Source: JAWOJB01 sp046484325
GTDB taxonomy: Bacteria; Actinomycetota; Acidimicrobiia; Spongiisociales; ZC4RG35
DNA length: 64,000 nucleotides
Direction: 5' to 3'
NCBI GenBank assembly: GCA_046484325.1
Contig: JAWOJB010000028.1
Coordinates: forward strand, 1 to 64,000
Shown in pieces: positions 35,342-44,574 of this stretch (the first letter of the stretch is position 1; every line of letters begins with the position of its first letter). A program made the translations under genes and the position numbers. The notes under the pieces are model-generated. The model had not been told where the DNA came from and ran no database searches. It saw only the letters and a program-made list of their open reading frames with translations.

Positions 35342-36523
35342 TCACGGCCGGGTCAGACGGATTCGTTCGGGAGATGGTGCCTCGGGGGGCGGCCCCGTCG
35401 ACGCAGACGGGATCCACAGCACGATCACGGTACCGCCCCCCGGCCGCTCGAACGCCTCCAGCCTGCCGGCGTGACCCCGCGCCACCTCGCGCACGATCGA
35501 CAGACCCAGGCCGGCGCTCTCCGACGAGTCACCCCGGACGATGGCCGGGTCGACCCCGGGACCCCGGTCGGCCACCGCCATCCACGACCATCCGGACGAC
35601 GAGCCGGTCTCGACGGCGATGGAGGTGGCGGGGGGTGCCGCGACCAGGGCGTTGTCGAGCAGGTTGGAGAGGGCACGAGTGATCGCATCCCGGTCGGCCC
35701 GCGCCGAGGCCCTTCCCGCCTGCACCTCGATGCCGTGGCCCGAGGTCGTGGCCCGGGCACGCATGGCATCGACGGTCCCCTCCGCCACCTCGGCCAGATC
35801 GAGATCGACCCGGATCGATCGTCCTCCCTCGAGCCTGGCGGTGGCGAGCAGATCGTCGATCATCGTCGCCATGCGCTCGGTGGCCCTGAGAGCGATCTCC
35901 CCCGACTGCCGCCAGTCCTCTACGCCGGCATCGGGGTCCGACAGCGCCAGATCCAGGTTGGACCTGATCACCGCCAACGGGTTGCGCAGGTCGTGCGACG
36001 TGTCGGCGAGAAATCGGCGTTGCGAGGCGAATGCCCGGTCGAGGCGATCGAGCATCGAGTCGAACGTGGCCGCCAGCCGGGTCAGCTCGTCGTCGGGGCC
36101 CTCGAGGGCGATTCGGCGCGAGAGATCGGTGGCCTGGATATCGGCGGCGACCCGGGTGATCCGGTCGATCGGTCGGAGGGCCCAACCGGCAAGGAACCAG
36201 CCGACGACGAGGCTCAGCAGGAACAGGGCGGCCAGCGCCCGCAGTGTCCCCACCGCGATCTGGTCGAGCACGAACTCCTTCACCACCGATTCGACGGTGC
36301 GGAACTCCTGCTCCTCGAGCCTCGGCAATACGAAGGTGATGCCCCCGTACTCGAGCTGGGCGCCCGGTCGCAGGACGAGGCCCGTCATCGTCCGGCGGCG
36401 GAGGTCGGACCGGACCACGAGGTAGAGGACGCCCAGCACCAGGCCGCCGATGCCGAAGACCATGGCGGAGTAGAGCACCGACAGCCGGAAGCGGATCGAC
36501 TGGAACGGGGACGGCATGTCCAC
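35342..36523 (-). CDS. Sensor histidine kinase
   Basis: 393 residues. Two membrane segments (about 10-32 and 95-118) flank a 60-residue extracytoplasmic loop. HAMP (118-170), HisKA with phospho-acceptor in DTSHDLRNPLAVI (about residue 177), and HATPase_c with NLLDNALVA, GPGVDP and GLGLSIVREVARGHAG. It starts at GTG after GGAGGAGG (spacing 5); ATG at 36517 is an alternative. It follows the response regulator by 44 nt. Downstream comes the htrA-like protease, a common target of envelope-stress systems, but it has its own promoter. Confidence 0.92.
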   Translation of the reverse strand: MDMPSPFQSIRFRLSVLYSAMVFGIGGLVLGVLYLVVRSDLRRRTMTGLVLRPGAQLEYGGITFVLPRLEEQEFRTVESVVKEFVLDQIAVGTLRALAALFLLSLVVGWFLAGWALRPIDRITRVAADIQATDLSRRIALEGPDDELTRLAATFDSMLDRLDRAFASQRRFLADTSHDLRNPLAVIRSNLDLALSDPDAGVEDWRQSGEIALRATERMATMIDDLLATARLEGGRSIRVDLDLAEVAEGTVDAMRARATTSGHGIEVQAGRASARADRDAITRALSNLLDNALVAAPPATSIAVETGSSSGWSWMAVADRGPGVDPAIVRGDSSESAGLGLSIVREVARGHAGRLEAFERPGGGTVIVLWIPSASTGPPPEAPSPERIRLTRP

Positions 36524-36567
36524 GGCGCCCTCCTCCCGAGTGCCGCCGGAAGGTTACGGCCGCATCG

Positions 36568-37260
36568 CTAAACCACCGGTAAAGCGGGCTCGACGATCCG
36601 GTATCCCCGACCCGGCACCGTCTCGATCGGCTGTGGGGCCCCGAGTTTCTTCCGCAGATTGGAGATCGTGACCCGCACCGTGTTCGTGAACGGGTCCGCC
36701 ATCTCGTCCCACACGTGCTCCAGAAGCACCTCCTGGGACAGCACCTCGCCGGGACGCGACATGAAGAACTCGAGCAGAGCGAACTCCTTCGAGGTCAGGC
36801 CGAGGTCCCGACCGGCCCGCACGGCCATGAACGTGGCCGGTTCGAGCTCGACGTCACCCACCCTGAGGACCCTGCCTCCGTCCTCGCCCCGCCGCAGCAG
36901 GGCCCGGACTCGCGCCTCCAGTTCGGCGAAGACGAAGGGCTTGACCACGTAGTCGTCTGCTCCGGCGTCGAGCCCGGCGACCCGATCGTCCACGTCGTCA
37001 CGGGCGGTGAGCATGAGGATCCGGGGGCGGACCCGTTCGAATGTTACGAGCTCGCCGTCGACGAGGCGCCGGCACAGATCGAGGCCCGAGCCATCGGGCA
37101 GGTTCCAATCGAGCACCACGAGGTCGTACCCACCCGACATCAGCTTCGTCTCGGCCTCGACGACGGTCACGGCGAGATCGACCGCGTGACGGCGGCGGCG
37201 CAGACCGCGGGCGACGGCGTCTGCGAGATCCAGCTCGTCCTCGACTACGAGCAGTCGCAT
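36568..37260 (-). CDS. OmpR/PhoB-type response regulator
   Basis: 230 residues. Receiver domain with acidic pocket VVEDELD, phospho-acceptor Asp in DLVVLDWNLPDGSG (about residue 51), Thr in MLTARDD and Lys in VVKPF. The C-terminal winged helix (about 130-225) ends TNTVRVTISNLRKKLG and GRGYRIVEP. First gene of the two-component operon. The true start is the ATG at 37260; the very long upstream frame is shadow. Confidence 0.93.
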   Translation of the reverse strand: MRLLVVEDELDLADAVARGLRRRRHAVDLAVTVVEAETKLMSGGYDLVVLDWNLPDGSGLDLCRRLVDGELVTFERVRPRILMLTARDDVDDRVAGLDAGADDYVVKPFVFAELEARVRALLRRGEDGGRVLRVGDVELEPATFMAVRAGRDLGLTSKEFALLEFFMSRPGEVLSQEVLLEHVWDEMADPFTNTVRVTISNLRKKLGAPQPIETVPGRGYRIVEPALPVV

Positions 37261-37267
37261 GCTCGGG

Positions 37268-37273
37268 ACGATA
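37268..37273 (-). promoter_or_regulatory. -10 hexamer of response regulator gene
   Basis: TATCGT, 7 nt before the ATG at 37260. Confidence 0.45.
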
Positions 37274-37280
37274 CCGGAGG

Positions 37281-37994
37281 TCAGCCGCGGCAGGTCCAGT
37301 GGCTCCAGCCGCCACCCTCGTACACCAGGTACGCCGACGCCGCCACGTTGGCCACCGGGTCGAAAACGCTGGCCCCGGGATAACCCGCCTTGGCGGCGCG
37401 CACCGGCCAGTACCTCCGCAGATGCTGGAAGAGGCCCGACGCCGACGAACGGGTGTTCCTCGCTCCGGGGTCGCCCCTCGACTCGCACCGGACGATACGG
37501 AGGGCCCGGTCGACGTGCTCGGCCTTGAAGAAGTGGGCGACGAGAGGCCTCCAGTCCTCGACCGATCGCACCCGGTCGGGCACCAGGTCGTACGGGTCGA
37601 CCACTCGCGGGATCACGGGCTCGTCGAGCTCCACCACCGGCTCGGGAGCCTGCAGCTCGCTCGTCAGACAGATCGAGCCCTGGAACGGCGGACGGCACTC
37701 GGTCGGGCCCGGGGTCGAGGGCAGGATCCACCCGAGGTCGAGAGCCGCCTCGGGGACGGAGACGTGGGCGGCGGGATCCACCGGTTCGGGGACCGCGGCC
37801 ACGAGCACCTCGTCGGTGACCGGCGTGGCCGCCTCGGCGGACGTGCCCAGGTCGAAGGGGTAGTCGGCGACGAGGCGGTGGGCGGGGAGCGCAACGGGCT
37901 CGAGGCCGGAGGAAGCCGACAGCATGGCTCCGCCCACCTGTCCGAGCATGGCGAACGTCATCAGCACGATCATGGTTGGGAACGCGCGACGCAC
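37281..37994 (-). CDS. Secreted lysozyme-fold (Rpf/transglycosylase-like) protein
   Basis: 237 residues. Signal peptide or anchor (about 6-25), Pro/Val-rich middle, and a C-terminal lysozyme-like domain (about 150-237) with catalytic-glutamate motif RIVRCESRGDP, then SSASGLFQHL and FDPVANVAASAYLVYEGGGWSHW. Likely cleaves peptidoglycan as in resuscitation factors or SLT enzymes. The GTG at 37994 is fixed by an AGGAGG ribosome site 8 nt upstream. Upstream, TGTTACGGT looks like an extended -10. The stop lies 20 bp before the response regulator start on the same strand. Confidence 0.85.
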   Translation of the reverse strand: MRRAFPTMIVLMTFAMLGQVGGAMLSASSGLEPVALPAHRLVADYPFDLGTSAEAATPVTDEVLVAAVPEPVDPAAHVSVPEAALDLGWILPSTPGPTECRPPFQGSICLTSELQAPEPVVELDEPVIPRVVDPYDLVPDRVRSVEDWRPLVAHFFKAEHVDRALRIVRCESRGDPGARNTRSSASGLFQHLRRYWPVRAAKAGYPGASVFDPVANVAASAYLVYEGGGWSHWTCRG

Positions 37995-38100
37995 GGGAAT
38001 GCCTCCTGTGGTCGGGGAAGATCGACGCGACTGCGTCTGAACTGCTCGCAACCGTAACACATCTGCAAACTCGTGCACGCATCGGGGCAACCCCAGAGCC

Positions 38101-38147
38101 AACCCAGGGTTGGGGAACACGGAAATCGTGGTTGCCGGCCCACGGTT
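38101..38147 (-). repeat. 47-bp near-palindromic repeat, unit B
   Basis: Minus-strand orientation; begins AACCGTGGGCCGG and ends AACCCTGGGTT, same length as unit A, with the core dyad weakened by substitutions. It lies between divergent genes, between the presumed promoters of the lysozyme-fold gene and acetoacetyl-CoA synthetase. Confidence 0.7.
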
Positions 38148-38181
38148 CGCCGGCGCACCGTCGATGCCGCTGTCGGCCCGG

Positions 38182-38187
38182 TAGCCT
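38182..38187 (+). promoter_or_regulatory. -10 hexamer of acetoacetyl-CoA synthetase gene
   Basis: TAGCCT, 6 nt before the ATG at 38194. Confidence 0.55.
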
Positions 38188-38193
38188 CCGGGC

Positions 38194-40155
38194 ATGCCAG
38201 GGGCGCCGCTGTGGACACCCTCTCCCGAACGGATCACCGAGGCCCGGATCACCGACTTCCGGCGATTCGCCGCGGACCGGGCCGATCGGCCGATCGACGC
38301 CTTCGACGACCTCCACCGGTGGTCGGTGGAGCGGCCGGAGCAGTTCTGGCGGGCGGTGTGGGACCACAGCGGTGTCATCGGCGATCCGGGCGAGCGGGTC
38401 GTCGAGATGGGTTCGACCATGGCGGACACCCGGTTCTTCCCGGACGCCCGGCTCAGCGTGATCGAGAACCTGCTCGACGGGCGGGGCCGGCCGGGGTCCG
38501 ACCCCGCCCTCATCGCCACCGGCGACGACGGCTCGACCCGCATACTCTCCTGGGACGAGCTGCGCTTCGAGGTGGCGGCGGTCGCCGCCGCCCTGCGATC
38601 CGAGGGCATCGAACCGGGCGATCGGGTGGTGGCATGGATGCCGCACGTTCCCGAGACGGTGATCTTGATGCTCGGCGCGGTTGCGCTCGGGGCCACCTTC
38701 AGCTCGACGTCGGCCGACTTCGGGGCATCGGTCGTGCTCGACCGGTTCGGTCAGATCGAGCCGGTCGTCCTGCTGGCGGCCGAGGGATACACCTACGGGG
38801 GCAGACGCTTCGATCGGGTGGCCTCGTTGCGGGAGATCCGTGACGCACTGCCTTCCGTGCGCCGCGTGGTGGTGGCGGGCGACCTCGACCCAAGCGTCGA
38901 CCTCGGCACCATTCGAGGCTCGATCACGTGGGAGGACTTCATCGCCCCGCATCGGGGCGCCACGCTCTCGTTCGAGCGATTCCCGTTCGACCAGCCGCTC
39001 TACATCCTCTACTCCTCGGGCACCACCGGGCCTCCCAAGTGCATCGTGCACCGCACTGGCGGCATCCTGCTCAAGCACCTCCAGGAGCAGCAACATCACT
39101 GCGACATCAGGGGGGGCGACCGGGTCTTCTACTTCACCACCGCCGGATGGATGATGTGGAACTGGCTGGTCTCGGCTCTCGGCAGCGGCGCAACCATCGT
39201 CCTGTACGACGGGAACCCATTCCATCCCGGGCCCACGGCGTTGTTCGATGTGGCGGAGCGATTTGACGTCACCCTGCTCGGCGTGTCGGCCAAGTACCTC
39301 GACGCGGCACGGGCTTCGGGCCTCCGACCCCGGCGCACCCACCGGCTCGACGCCCTGCGAACGGTGTGCTCGACCGGCTCGGCGCTGTCACCGGAGGGAT
39401 TCGCGTTCGTCTACGAGGCGATCGGGGCAGACCTCCATCTGGCGTCGATCTCGGGCGGCACCGACCTGTGCGGCTGCTTCGTCGGAGGCGACCCGACCAG
39501 ACCGGTGTGGACCGGCGAGATCCAGGCGCCCGGCCTCGGGATGGCCGTCGATGTCTTCGACGAGCTCGGACGACCGCTCCCGTCGGGGACCGGCGAGTTG
39601 GTGTGCACGAGACCCTTCCCTTCGATGCCGCTCGGATTGTGGGGCGACGCGGATGGGACCCGGTATCGGGCCGCCTACTACGAGCGGTTCCCCGACATCT
39701 GGACCCACGGCGATTTCGCCGAGTGGACCGAGCATGGCGGCATGATCATCCACGGTCGCTCCGACGCCACGCTCAACGCCGGCGGGGTTCGGATCGGGAC
39801 CGCCGAGATCTACCGGCAGGTGGAACAGGTCGAGGGCGTCGAGGAGGCGATCGCCGTGGCCCAGGAGTGGGAGCACGACACCAGGATCGTTCTGTTCGTC
39901 CGGCTCACCGACGGCATCGACCTGACCCCCGAGCTCGAGGAACGAATCTGCCTTCGACTGCGGGAGCGTGCATCACCTCGCCACGTCCCTGCGCGGATTG
40001 CCGCCGTCGCCGACATCCCGAGGACGCGGAGCGGCAAGATCACCGAGCTCGCCGTCACCGCCGTGGTGAACGGGCACCCGGTCAAGAACACCGAGGCGCT
40101 GGCAAACCCCGAAGCTCTCGCCCAGTTCGCGAACCGACCCGAGCTTCGGAGCTGA
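38194..40155 (+). CDS. Acetoacetate-CoA ligase
   Basis: 653 residues, the length of acetoacetyl-CoA synthetases. AMP-binding signature YSSGTTGPPKCIVH (about residue 272-285), FYFTTAGWMMWNWLVSALGSGAT, SGGTDLCGCFVGG, and the C-terminal IHGRSDATLNAGGVRIGTAEIY and RTRSGKITELAV. The N-terminal FRRFAADR/ W(S)VERPEQFW(R)AVWDHSGV block is specific to this group. It activates acetoacetate to acetoacetyl-CoA with ATP in the cytoplasm, feeding ketone or polyhydroxybutyrate metabolism. Single gene with leaderless-type promoter. Confidence 0.93.
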   Translation: MPGAPLWTPSPERITEARITDFRRFAADRADRPIDAFDDLHRWSVERPEQFWRAVWDHSGVIGDPGERVVEMGSTMADTRFFPDARLSVIENLLDGRGRPGSDPALIATGDDGSTRILSWDELRFEVAAVAAALRSEGIEPGDRVVAWMPHVPETVILMLGAVALGATFSSTSADFGASVVLDRFGQIEPVVLLAAEGYTYGGRRFDRVASLREIRDALPSVRRVVVAGDLDPSVDLGTIRGSITWEDFIAPHRGATLSFERFPFDQPLYILYSSGTTGPPKCIVHRTGGILLKHLQEQQHHCDIRGGDRVFYFTTAGWMMWNWLVSALGSGATIVLYDGNPFHPGPTALFDVAERFDVTLLGVSAKYLDAARASGLRPRRTHRLDALRTVCSTGSALSPEGFAFVYEAIGADLHLASISGGTDLCGCFVGGDPTRPVWTGEIQAPGLGMAVDVFDELGRPLPSGTGELVCTRPFPSMPLGLWGDADGTRYRAAYYERFPDIWTHGDFAEWTEHGGMIIHGRSDATLNAGGVRIGTAEIYRQVEQVEGVEEAIAVAQEWEHDTRIVLFVRLTDGIDLTPELEERICLRLRERASPRHVPARIAAVADIPRTRSGKITELAVTAVVNGHPVKNTEALANPEALAQFANRPELRS

Positions 40156-40161
40156 CGGGCC

Positions 40162-41124
40162 TCAGGAGGCGACGGCGCCCACCGAGAAGAGGAGCGTCGA
40201 GAACTCCGGCACATAGCGGAGCGAGTAGCGAACCCCGTTCACCTCGGCCTCGCCGTCCAGAGCCGTCAGTGCGGGGTTGGTGACGTCGTAACCGAGGTCG
40301 GTGAGGACGGATCGGCGCCCGGCCGCGTCGAGGGTGGGGTCGGCCACGCTGATCGCCACCCCGAGGGCGGCCAGCCCCTGCCTGCCCGACTCGCCGGTCC
40401 CGGTCGTGTCCACGACCACCTGGTAGCCGTCGAGCGTTCCGGCATCGTCGGTCTGCCACTCCAGCCTCAGAAACGGCGAGAACTCCTGCTCGAAGGCGCC
40501 AGGGCCGGCCGTCACGGGCAGCGACGCACCGAGGGCCTGGGCAGTCGAGTTCCATACTGCAACGAAGGAGGCCGGGGCCGCCTCGAAGATCGAGGTCTGG
40601 ATCTCGGCGGCGGAGGTGGTGGTCGTGGTCAGGATCACCTGCTCGCCGCCTTCACCATTGCCGGGCAGCGAGACGGCGGCCAGGACGAGCACGGCCAGGA
40701 CGGCCGCCACCCCGGCGATCACGGCCCAGCGAGGCACCTTCGAAGGCAGCGCCTGGGGCTCCGGCGCGTCCGGTGACCGGCTCTCCTCGTCTACGAGCGG
40801 CCCTACGGCGGGCTCCCTGGCCTCGGGCAGCGTCTCCGGGACGGCACGCTCGGCGACCGCGGTGCGGAGCGGCCCGCTCGCGGGGTGTTCGGACCCGGCT
40901 TCACAACGGAACCGCTCCGGGTCGACGGGGGTGAACAGGAAGTAGTCGTCATCCACCTCGATCCGGTACTCATCGGGCGCCAACTCGACCACGCTGCACG
41001 CGTCGGCAGGCCAGGTGCCAACCTCGAACCCTTCGACGAGGAGGCTGATGCCGGGCACCCCAAGGCCAACCTCCACGTCGTGACAAGCACCATCGCTCAA
41101 CTCGGCGCGACCCGAGAACCGCAT
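40162..41124 (-). CDS. Hypothetical membrane protein with extracytoplasmic C-terminal domain
   Basis: 320 residues, family not recognised. Residues 1-75 are a small beta-rich cytoplasmic module (GVPGISLLVEGFEV, EYRIEVDDDYFLFTP). A charged linker, one membrane segment (about 132-152) and a Thr-rich stretch follow. The C-terminal domain (about 165-320) has ALGASLPVTAGPG, QVVVDTTGTGE and YSLRYVPEFSTLLFSVGAVAS and is predicted outside. It converges with the synthetase gene with 6 bp between stops. Its start is backed by TAGCCT 6 nt upstream. Confidence 0.75.
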   Translation of the reverse strand: MRFSGRAELSDGACHDVEVGLGVPGISLLVEGFEVGTWPADACSVVELAPDEYRIEVDDDYFLFTPVDPERFRCEAGSEHPASGPLRTAVAERAVPETLPEAREPAVGPLVDEESRSPDAPEPQALPSKVPRWAVIAGVAAVLAVLVLAAVSLPGNGEGGEQVILTTTTTSAAEIQTSIFEAAPASFVAVWNSTAQALGASLPVTAGPGAFEQEFSPFLRLEWQTDDAGTLDGYQVVVDTTGTGESGRQGLAALGVAISVADPTLDAAGRRSVLTDLGYDVTNPALTALDGEAEVNGVRYSLRYVPEFSTLLFSVGAVAS

Positions 41125-41130
41125 GCCGTC

Positions 41131-41136
41131 AGGCTA
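41131..41136 (-). promoter_or_regulatory. -10 hexamer of hypothetical gene at 41124
   Basis: TAGCCT, 6 nt before the ATG. Confidence 0.5.
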
Positions 41137-41250
41137 CCCAGCGCTCCCGGACGGTCGAGGCCTTGTCGTCGGCCGGCCCGGACCTGACGAACGGCCCTCG
41201 CAGCCACACGGTCCATCGTGCAGGCTGTCCGCAGGTGAAAGGAGCGGGCC

Positions 41251-42585
41251 TTGACGATCGCCCCCACCCAGCCGCCCACCACCGAGTCACGGGCCGCCGA
41301 GGCGCTCCGGCGCCACGCCGCCCACCACGGGAAGATCCAGACATCGCCGAAGGTGCCGATCGGACCGGGAGATTTCGGAATCTGGTACACGCCCGGAGTG
41401 GCCGCTCCGTGCATGGAGATCCGGGCCCATCCCGACCTCGTCTACGAGTACACGAACAAGGGCAACTCGGTCGCCATCGTCACCGATGGCTCGAGGGTCC
41501 TCGGGCTCGGTGACATCGGGCCGGAGGCCGGGCTCCCGGTGATGGAGGGCAAGGCGCTCCTCTTCAAGTACCTCGGCGGCGTGGATGCCACCCCCCTCTG
41601 CCTGTCCGTGGAGAGCCCGGAGGAGCTGATCCGGACCGTGGAGGTCGTCGCTCCGTCATTCGGGGGCGTCAATCTCGAGGACATTCGCCAGCCGGCATGC
41701 TTTCAGGTGCTCGACACGCTCCGACGGCGACTGCCGGTCCCGGTCTGGCACGACGACCAGCAGGGGACGGCGATGGTGGCCGTGGCCGCGCTCGTCAACG
41801 CCCTCCGACTGGTCGACAAGGACCTGGCTTCGATTCGCATCGCGATGATCGGCATGGGTGCCGCCAACGTGGCGACCTTCCGCCTGCTCCGTGCGATGGG
41901 AGTGGCACGGAACCAGGTCGTGGCCTGCGACTCGCGGGGCATCCTCCACCCCGAACGCGCCGACATCGAGATGGAGCACCGCCGCTTCCCCGACAAATGG
42001 CGAATCTGCACCACCACCAACCCCGAAGGCCGGACCGGTGGAATCGCCGAGGCTCTGATCGGAGCCGACGTGTGCATCGCCTTCTCACGCTCAGGCCCCG
42101 ACGTGATCCGGCCCGAGTGGATCGAGCGGATGGCTTCTCGCGCCATCGTCTTCGCCTGCGCGAACCCGGTGCCCGAGATCTGGCCCCGAGAGGCCCGTGC
42201 GGCCGGTGCCCGCATCGTTGCCACCGGATCGAGCGATCTCCCCAATCAGGTCAACAACTCGCTGGCGTTCCCGGGCGTGTTTCGCGGCGTGCTCGACGTC
42301 CGTGCCCGCTCCATCCCCGATGAGCTGGCCATCGCCGGTGCCCGCGGGCTGGCCGACTACGCCCGCCACGTGGGGATCGCCGACGACCACCTGCTCCCTC
42401 CGATGGACGACATCGAAGCCGCCGTCCAGGTGGCGGTGGCGGTGGGGACGACCGCGGCCGGGCTCGGGCTCGCCGGCGTGGAGGTCGCACCGGACGCCCT
42501 CGGGTGCCGAGCCCGCCAGACGATCGTGGCGTCCCGTGAGGCGCTCGGCACGATGGTCTCCGCCGGGATCGTGACGAGCGACTGA
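41251..42585 (+). CDS. Malic enzyme (malate dehydrogenase, oxaloacetate-decarboxylating)
   Basis: 444 residues, the short bacterial form without phosphotransacetylase domain. Signatures: FGIWYTPGVAAPCMEI (about 42-57), FGGVNLEDI, VWHDDQQGTAMV (metal/substrate), and the NAD domain IAMIGMGAANVATFRLL (about 192-208). It converts malate to pyruvate and CO2. NAD preference is suggested by CDS in VVACDSRG after the second strand. The start is TTG, supported by AAAGGAG 6 nt upstream. Confidence 0.93.
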   Translation: MTIAPTQPPTTESRAAEALRRHAAHHGKIQTSPKVPIGPGDFGIWYTPGVAAPCMEIRAHPDLVYEYTNKGNSVAIVTDGSRVLGLGDIGPEAGLPVMEGKALLFKYLGGVDATPLCLSVESPEELIRTVEVVAPSFGGVNLEDIRQPACFQVLDTLRRRLPVPVWHDDQQGTAMVAVAALVNALRLVDKDLASIRIAMIGMGAANVATFRLLRAMGVARNQVVACDSRGILHPERADIEMEHRRFPDKWRICTTTNPEGRTGGIAEALIGADVCIAFSRSGPDVIRPEWIERMASRAIVFACANPVPEIWPREARAAGARIVATGSSDLPNQVNNSLAFPGVFRGVLDVRARSIPDELAIAGARGLADYARHVGIADDHLLPPMDDIEAAVQVAVAVGTTAAGLGLAGVEVAPDALGCRARQTIVASREALGTMVSAGIVTSD

Positions 42586-42599
42586 GAGGCCCGATCCGG

Positions 42600-43355
42600 T
42601 CAGTCGATGGTCGGCCGGAGAGAGGTGCCGGCGAGGGCCTGCTCGATGAAGGGATACACGGTGTCGGCCCACACCCGGTGGCCTTCGGCGCTCGGGTGGA
42701 AGAGGTCGCCGGCGAACATGTGGGTGCCCGAGCGGAAAACGTCCGCCGATGCGCCCCAGTGGTCGACCTTTGCGACGCCGTGCCGCTCGCCAACCCTGGC
42801 CTGGACCCGATCGGCGATTCGTCCGGTAGCCGAGGCCACCCGGTCGAGCGGCGCGGGGAATCGTGGGATCGTCCCGAGGTCACCGATCCCCATGAGGACC
42901 ACGGCCACGCCGGACTCCACGAGACGTCGGACGATCTCGTCGAGCCGTCGCTCGAACCACGGAATCGGGATGCCGTGCAGGATGTCGTTGGAGCCCACCG
43001 AAACGAAGGCGAGGTGTGGGCGGTCCGCCAGCGCCTCCGGTAGCTGGAGGGTGAGCACGTCGAACGACCGGGCACCTCCCACGGCCTGGCTCGTCAACTG
43101 CACCCGATATCGCTCGGCGAGTCGGCGCGCCAGGATCCGGACGAAGGTCTCGTCGACCGACCCCAGACCCGGGCCCGTGATCGTGCTGTCCCCGAGGACG
43201 GCGATCCGCAGCAGGGGCGCGTCCGGATCCCCGAACGCCCCCGACGGGTCGAAACCGTCGAACCGCGGTAGCGGGCGGCGGGCCACATAGGCCATCTCTC
43301 CTGCGACGACGACAGCCCCGGCCAGCAGGCCCCGGGTCAGCAGCTTCGGGGGCAC
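42600..43355 (-). CDS. SGNH/GDSL-type hydrolase
   Basis: 251 residues. N-terminal hydrophobic stretch (about 5-22) suggests export or anchoring. Catalytic blocks: block I AVLGDSTITGPG, block III VSVGSNDILHG, block V DLFHPSAEGHRVWAD. It probably deacylates or de-esterifies lipids or polysaccharides outside the membrane. The GTG at 43355 is chosen by the TACCGT hexamer exactly 6 nt upstream; longer ATG-type starts run into shadow sequence. Confidence 0.87.
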   Translation of the reverse strand: MPPKLLTRGLLAGAVVVAGEMAYVARRPLPRFDGFDPSGAFGDPDAPLLRIAVLGDSTITGPGLGSVDETFVRILARRLAERYRVQLTSQAVGGARSFDVLTLQLPEALADRPHLAFVSVGSNDILHGIPIPWFERRLDEIVRRLVESGVAVVLMGIGDLGTIPRFPAPLDRVASATGRIADRVQARVGERHGVAKVDHWGASADVFRSGTHMFAGDLFHPSAEGHRVWADTVYPFIEQALAGTSLRPTID

Positions 43356-43361
43356 GGCAGA

Positions 43362-43367
43362 ACGGTA
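43362..43367 (-). promoter_or_regulatory. -10 hexamer of SGNH hydrolase gene
   Basis: TACCGT, 6 nt before the GTG at 43355. Confidence 0.45.
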
Positions 43368-43428
43368 CCGAGGTCTCCCGGGTCCGACCCTGGGCCGAAC
43401 GACCCGGGAGCCCGAGGCGCGGGGTCCG

Positions 43429-43434
43429 TACGAT
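43429..43434 (+). promoter_or_regulatory. -10 hexamer of AmmeMemoRadiSam radical SAM gene
   Basis: TACGAT, 6 nt before the ATG at 43441. Confidence 0.55.
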
Positions 43435-43440
43435 GGGGGC

Positions 43441-44553
43441 ATGGAGCCCAGCCCGTCCGGGGCGGCTCTCGCCCCGCCCGAATCGATCGCTCCCACGCAC
43501 CACTGGCATCGGCTCGACGACGGCCGGATCCAGTGCGACCTCTGCCCGAGGGAGTGCAAGCTCCGGGAGGGCCAGCGAGGGCTCTGTTATGTGAGGGCGC
43601 GCCAGGGTGACGCAGTGGTGCTGACCACCTACGGCCGATCGTCGGGATATTGCGTCGACCCGATCGAGAAGAAGCCGCTGAACCACTTCCTGCCGGGGAC
43701 GGCGGTGCTGTCGTTCGGCACTGCAGGCTGCAATCTCGCCTGCCGCTTCTGTCAGAACTGGGACATCTCCAAGGCACGCCAGGACGACGTCCTCGCCGAT
43801 GCGGCCTCACCCGACACGATCGCCCGGGCCGCGGCAGACCTCGGTTGCCGGAGTGTGGCCTTCACGTACAACGACCCCGTCGTGTTCCACGAGTACGCCA
43901 TCGATGTGGCGATCGCCTGCCGCGCGCGTGGCATCGCAGCCGTGGCGGTCACCGCCGGCTACGTCAACCCCGACCCGCGCCGAGAGTTCTTCGCCCACAT
44001 GGATGCGGTCAACATCGATCTCAAGGCATTCACGGAGGACTTCTACCACCGGGTCTGCGCCGGGGCCCTCGCCCCGGTGCTCGACACGCTCACCTACGTC
44101 CACGCCGAGACGGACGTCTGGATGGAGATCACCACCCTCCTCATCCCCGGGCTCAACGACTCGGACGCCGAGATCGACGCGATGACCAGATGGGTGGTCG
44201 AGCATCTCGGCCCGGACGTGCCCCACCACTTCACCGCCTTCCACCCGGACTTCCGGATGCGGGATCGCCCGCCTACCCCCCCGGAAACCCTGGGGCGGGC
44301 GCGTCGGATCGCCCTCCGAAACGGGGAACGGTACGTCTACACGGGCAACGTGCACGACCCGGCCGGCCAGACCACCTCATGTCATGTCTGCGGGGCGGTG
44401 CTCGTCGGGCGCGACGGGTACCGGCTGGGGGTGTGGGGCCTCGACCCCGGGGGACGGTGTGCCGCGTGCGGAGCCAGGTGCTCCGGCGCCTTCGAGGCGA
44501 CGCCGGGCGACTGGGGGGCACGCCGGCTCCCGGTACGGCTCGGCAACCGCTGA
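43441..44553 (+). CDS. AmmeMemoRadiSam system radical SAM enzyme
   Basis: 370 residues. An N-terminal Cys motif CDLCPRECKL with Cys32, Cys35, Cys39 and Cys49, and the radical SAM cluster Cys97-x3-Cys101-x2-Cys104 (GCNLACRFCQNW), are those of the AmmeMemoRadiSam/PflA-like group. VNIDLKAFTEDFYH and TTLLIPGLNDSD follow. The last 75 residues add a Cys-rich module (CHVC, then CAACGARC) that may bind zinc or a second cluster. The system's reaction is unknown. The Memo protein is encoded tail to tail 21 bp downstream and an AMMECR1 remnant lies just beyond it. Confidence 0.92.
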   Translation: MEPSPSGAALAPPESIAPTHHWHRLDDGRIQCDLCPRECKLREGQRGLCYVRARQGDAVVLTTYGRSSGYCVDPIEKKPLNHFLPGTAVLSFGTAGCNLACRFCQNWDISKARQDDVLADAASPDTIARAAADLGCRSVAFTYNDPVVFHEYAIDVAIACRARGIAAVAVTAGYVNPDPRREFFAHMDAVNIDLKAFTEDFYHRVCAGALAPVLDTLTYVHAETDVWMEITTLLIPGLNDSDAEIDAMTRWVVEHLGPDVPHHFTAFHPDFRMRDRPPTPPETLGRARRIALRNGERYVYTGNVHDPAGQTTSCHVCGAVLVGRDGYRLGVWGLDPGGRCAACGARCSGAFEATPGDWGARRLPVRLGNR

Positions 44554-44574
44554 GGGACGGTCTGGACGGGCACG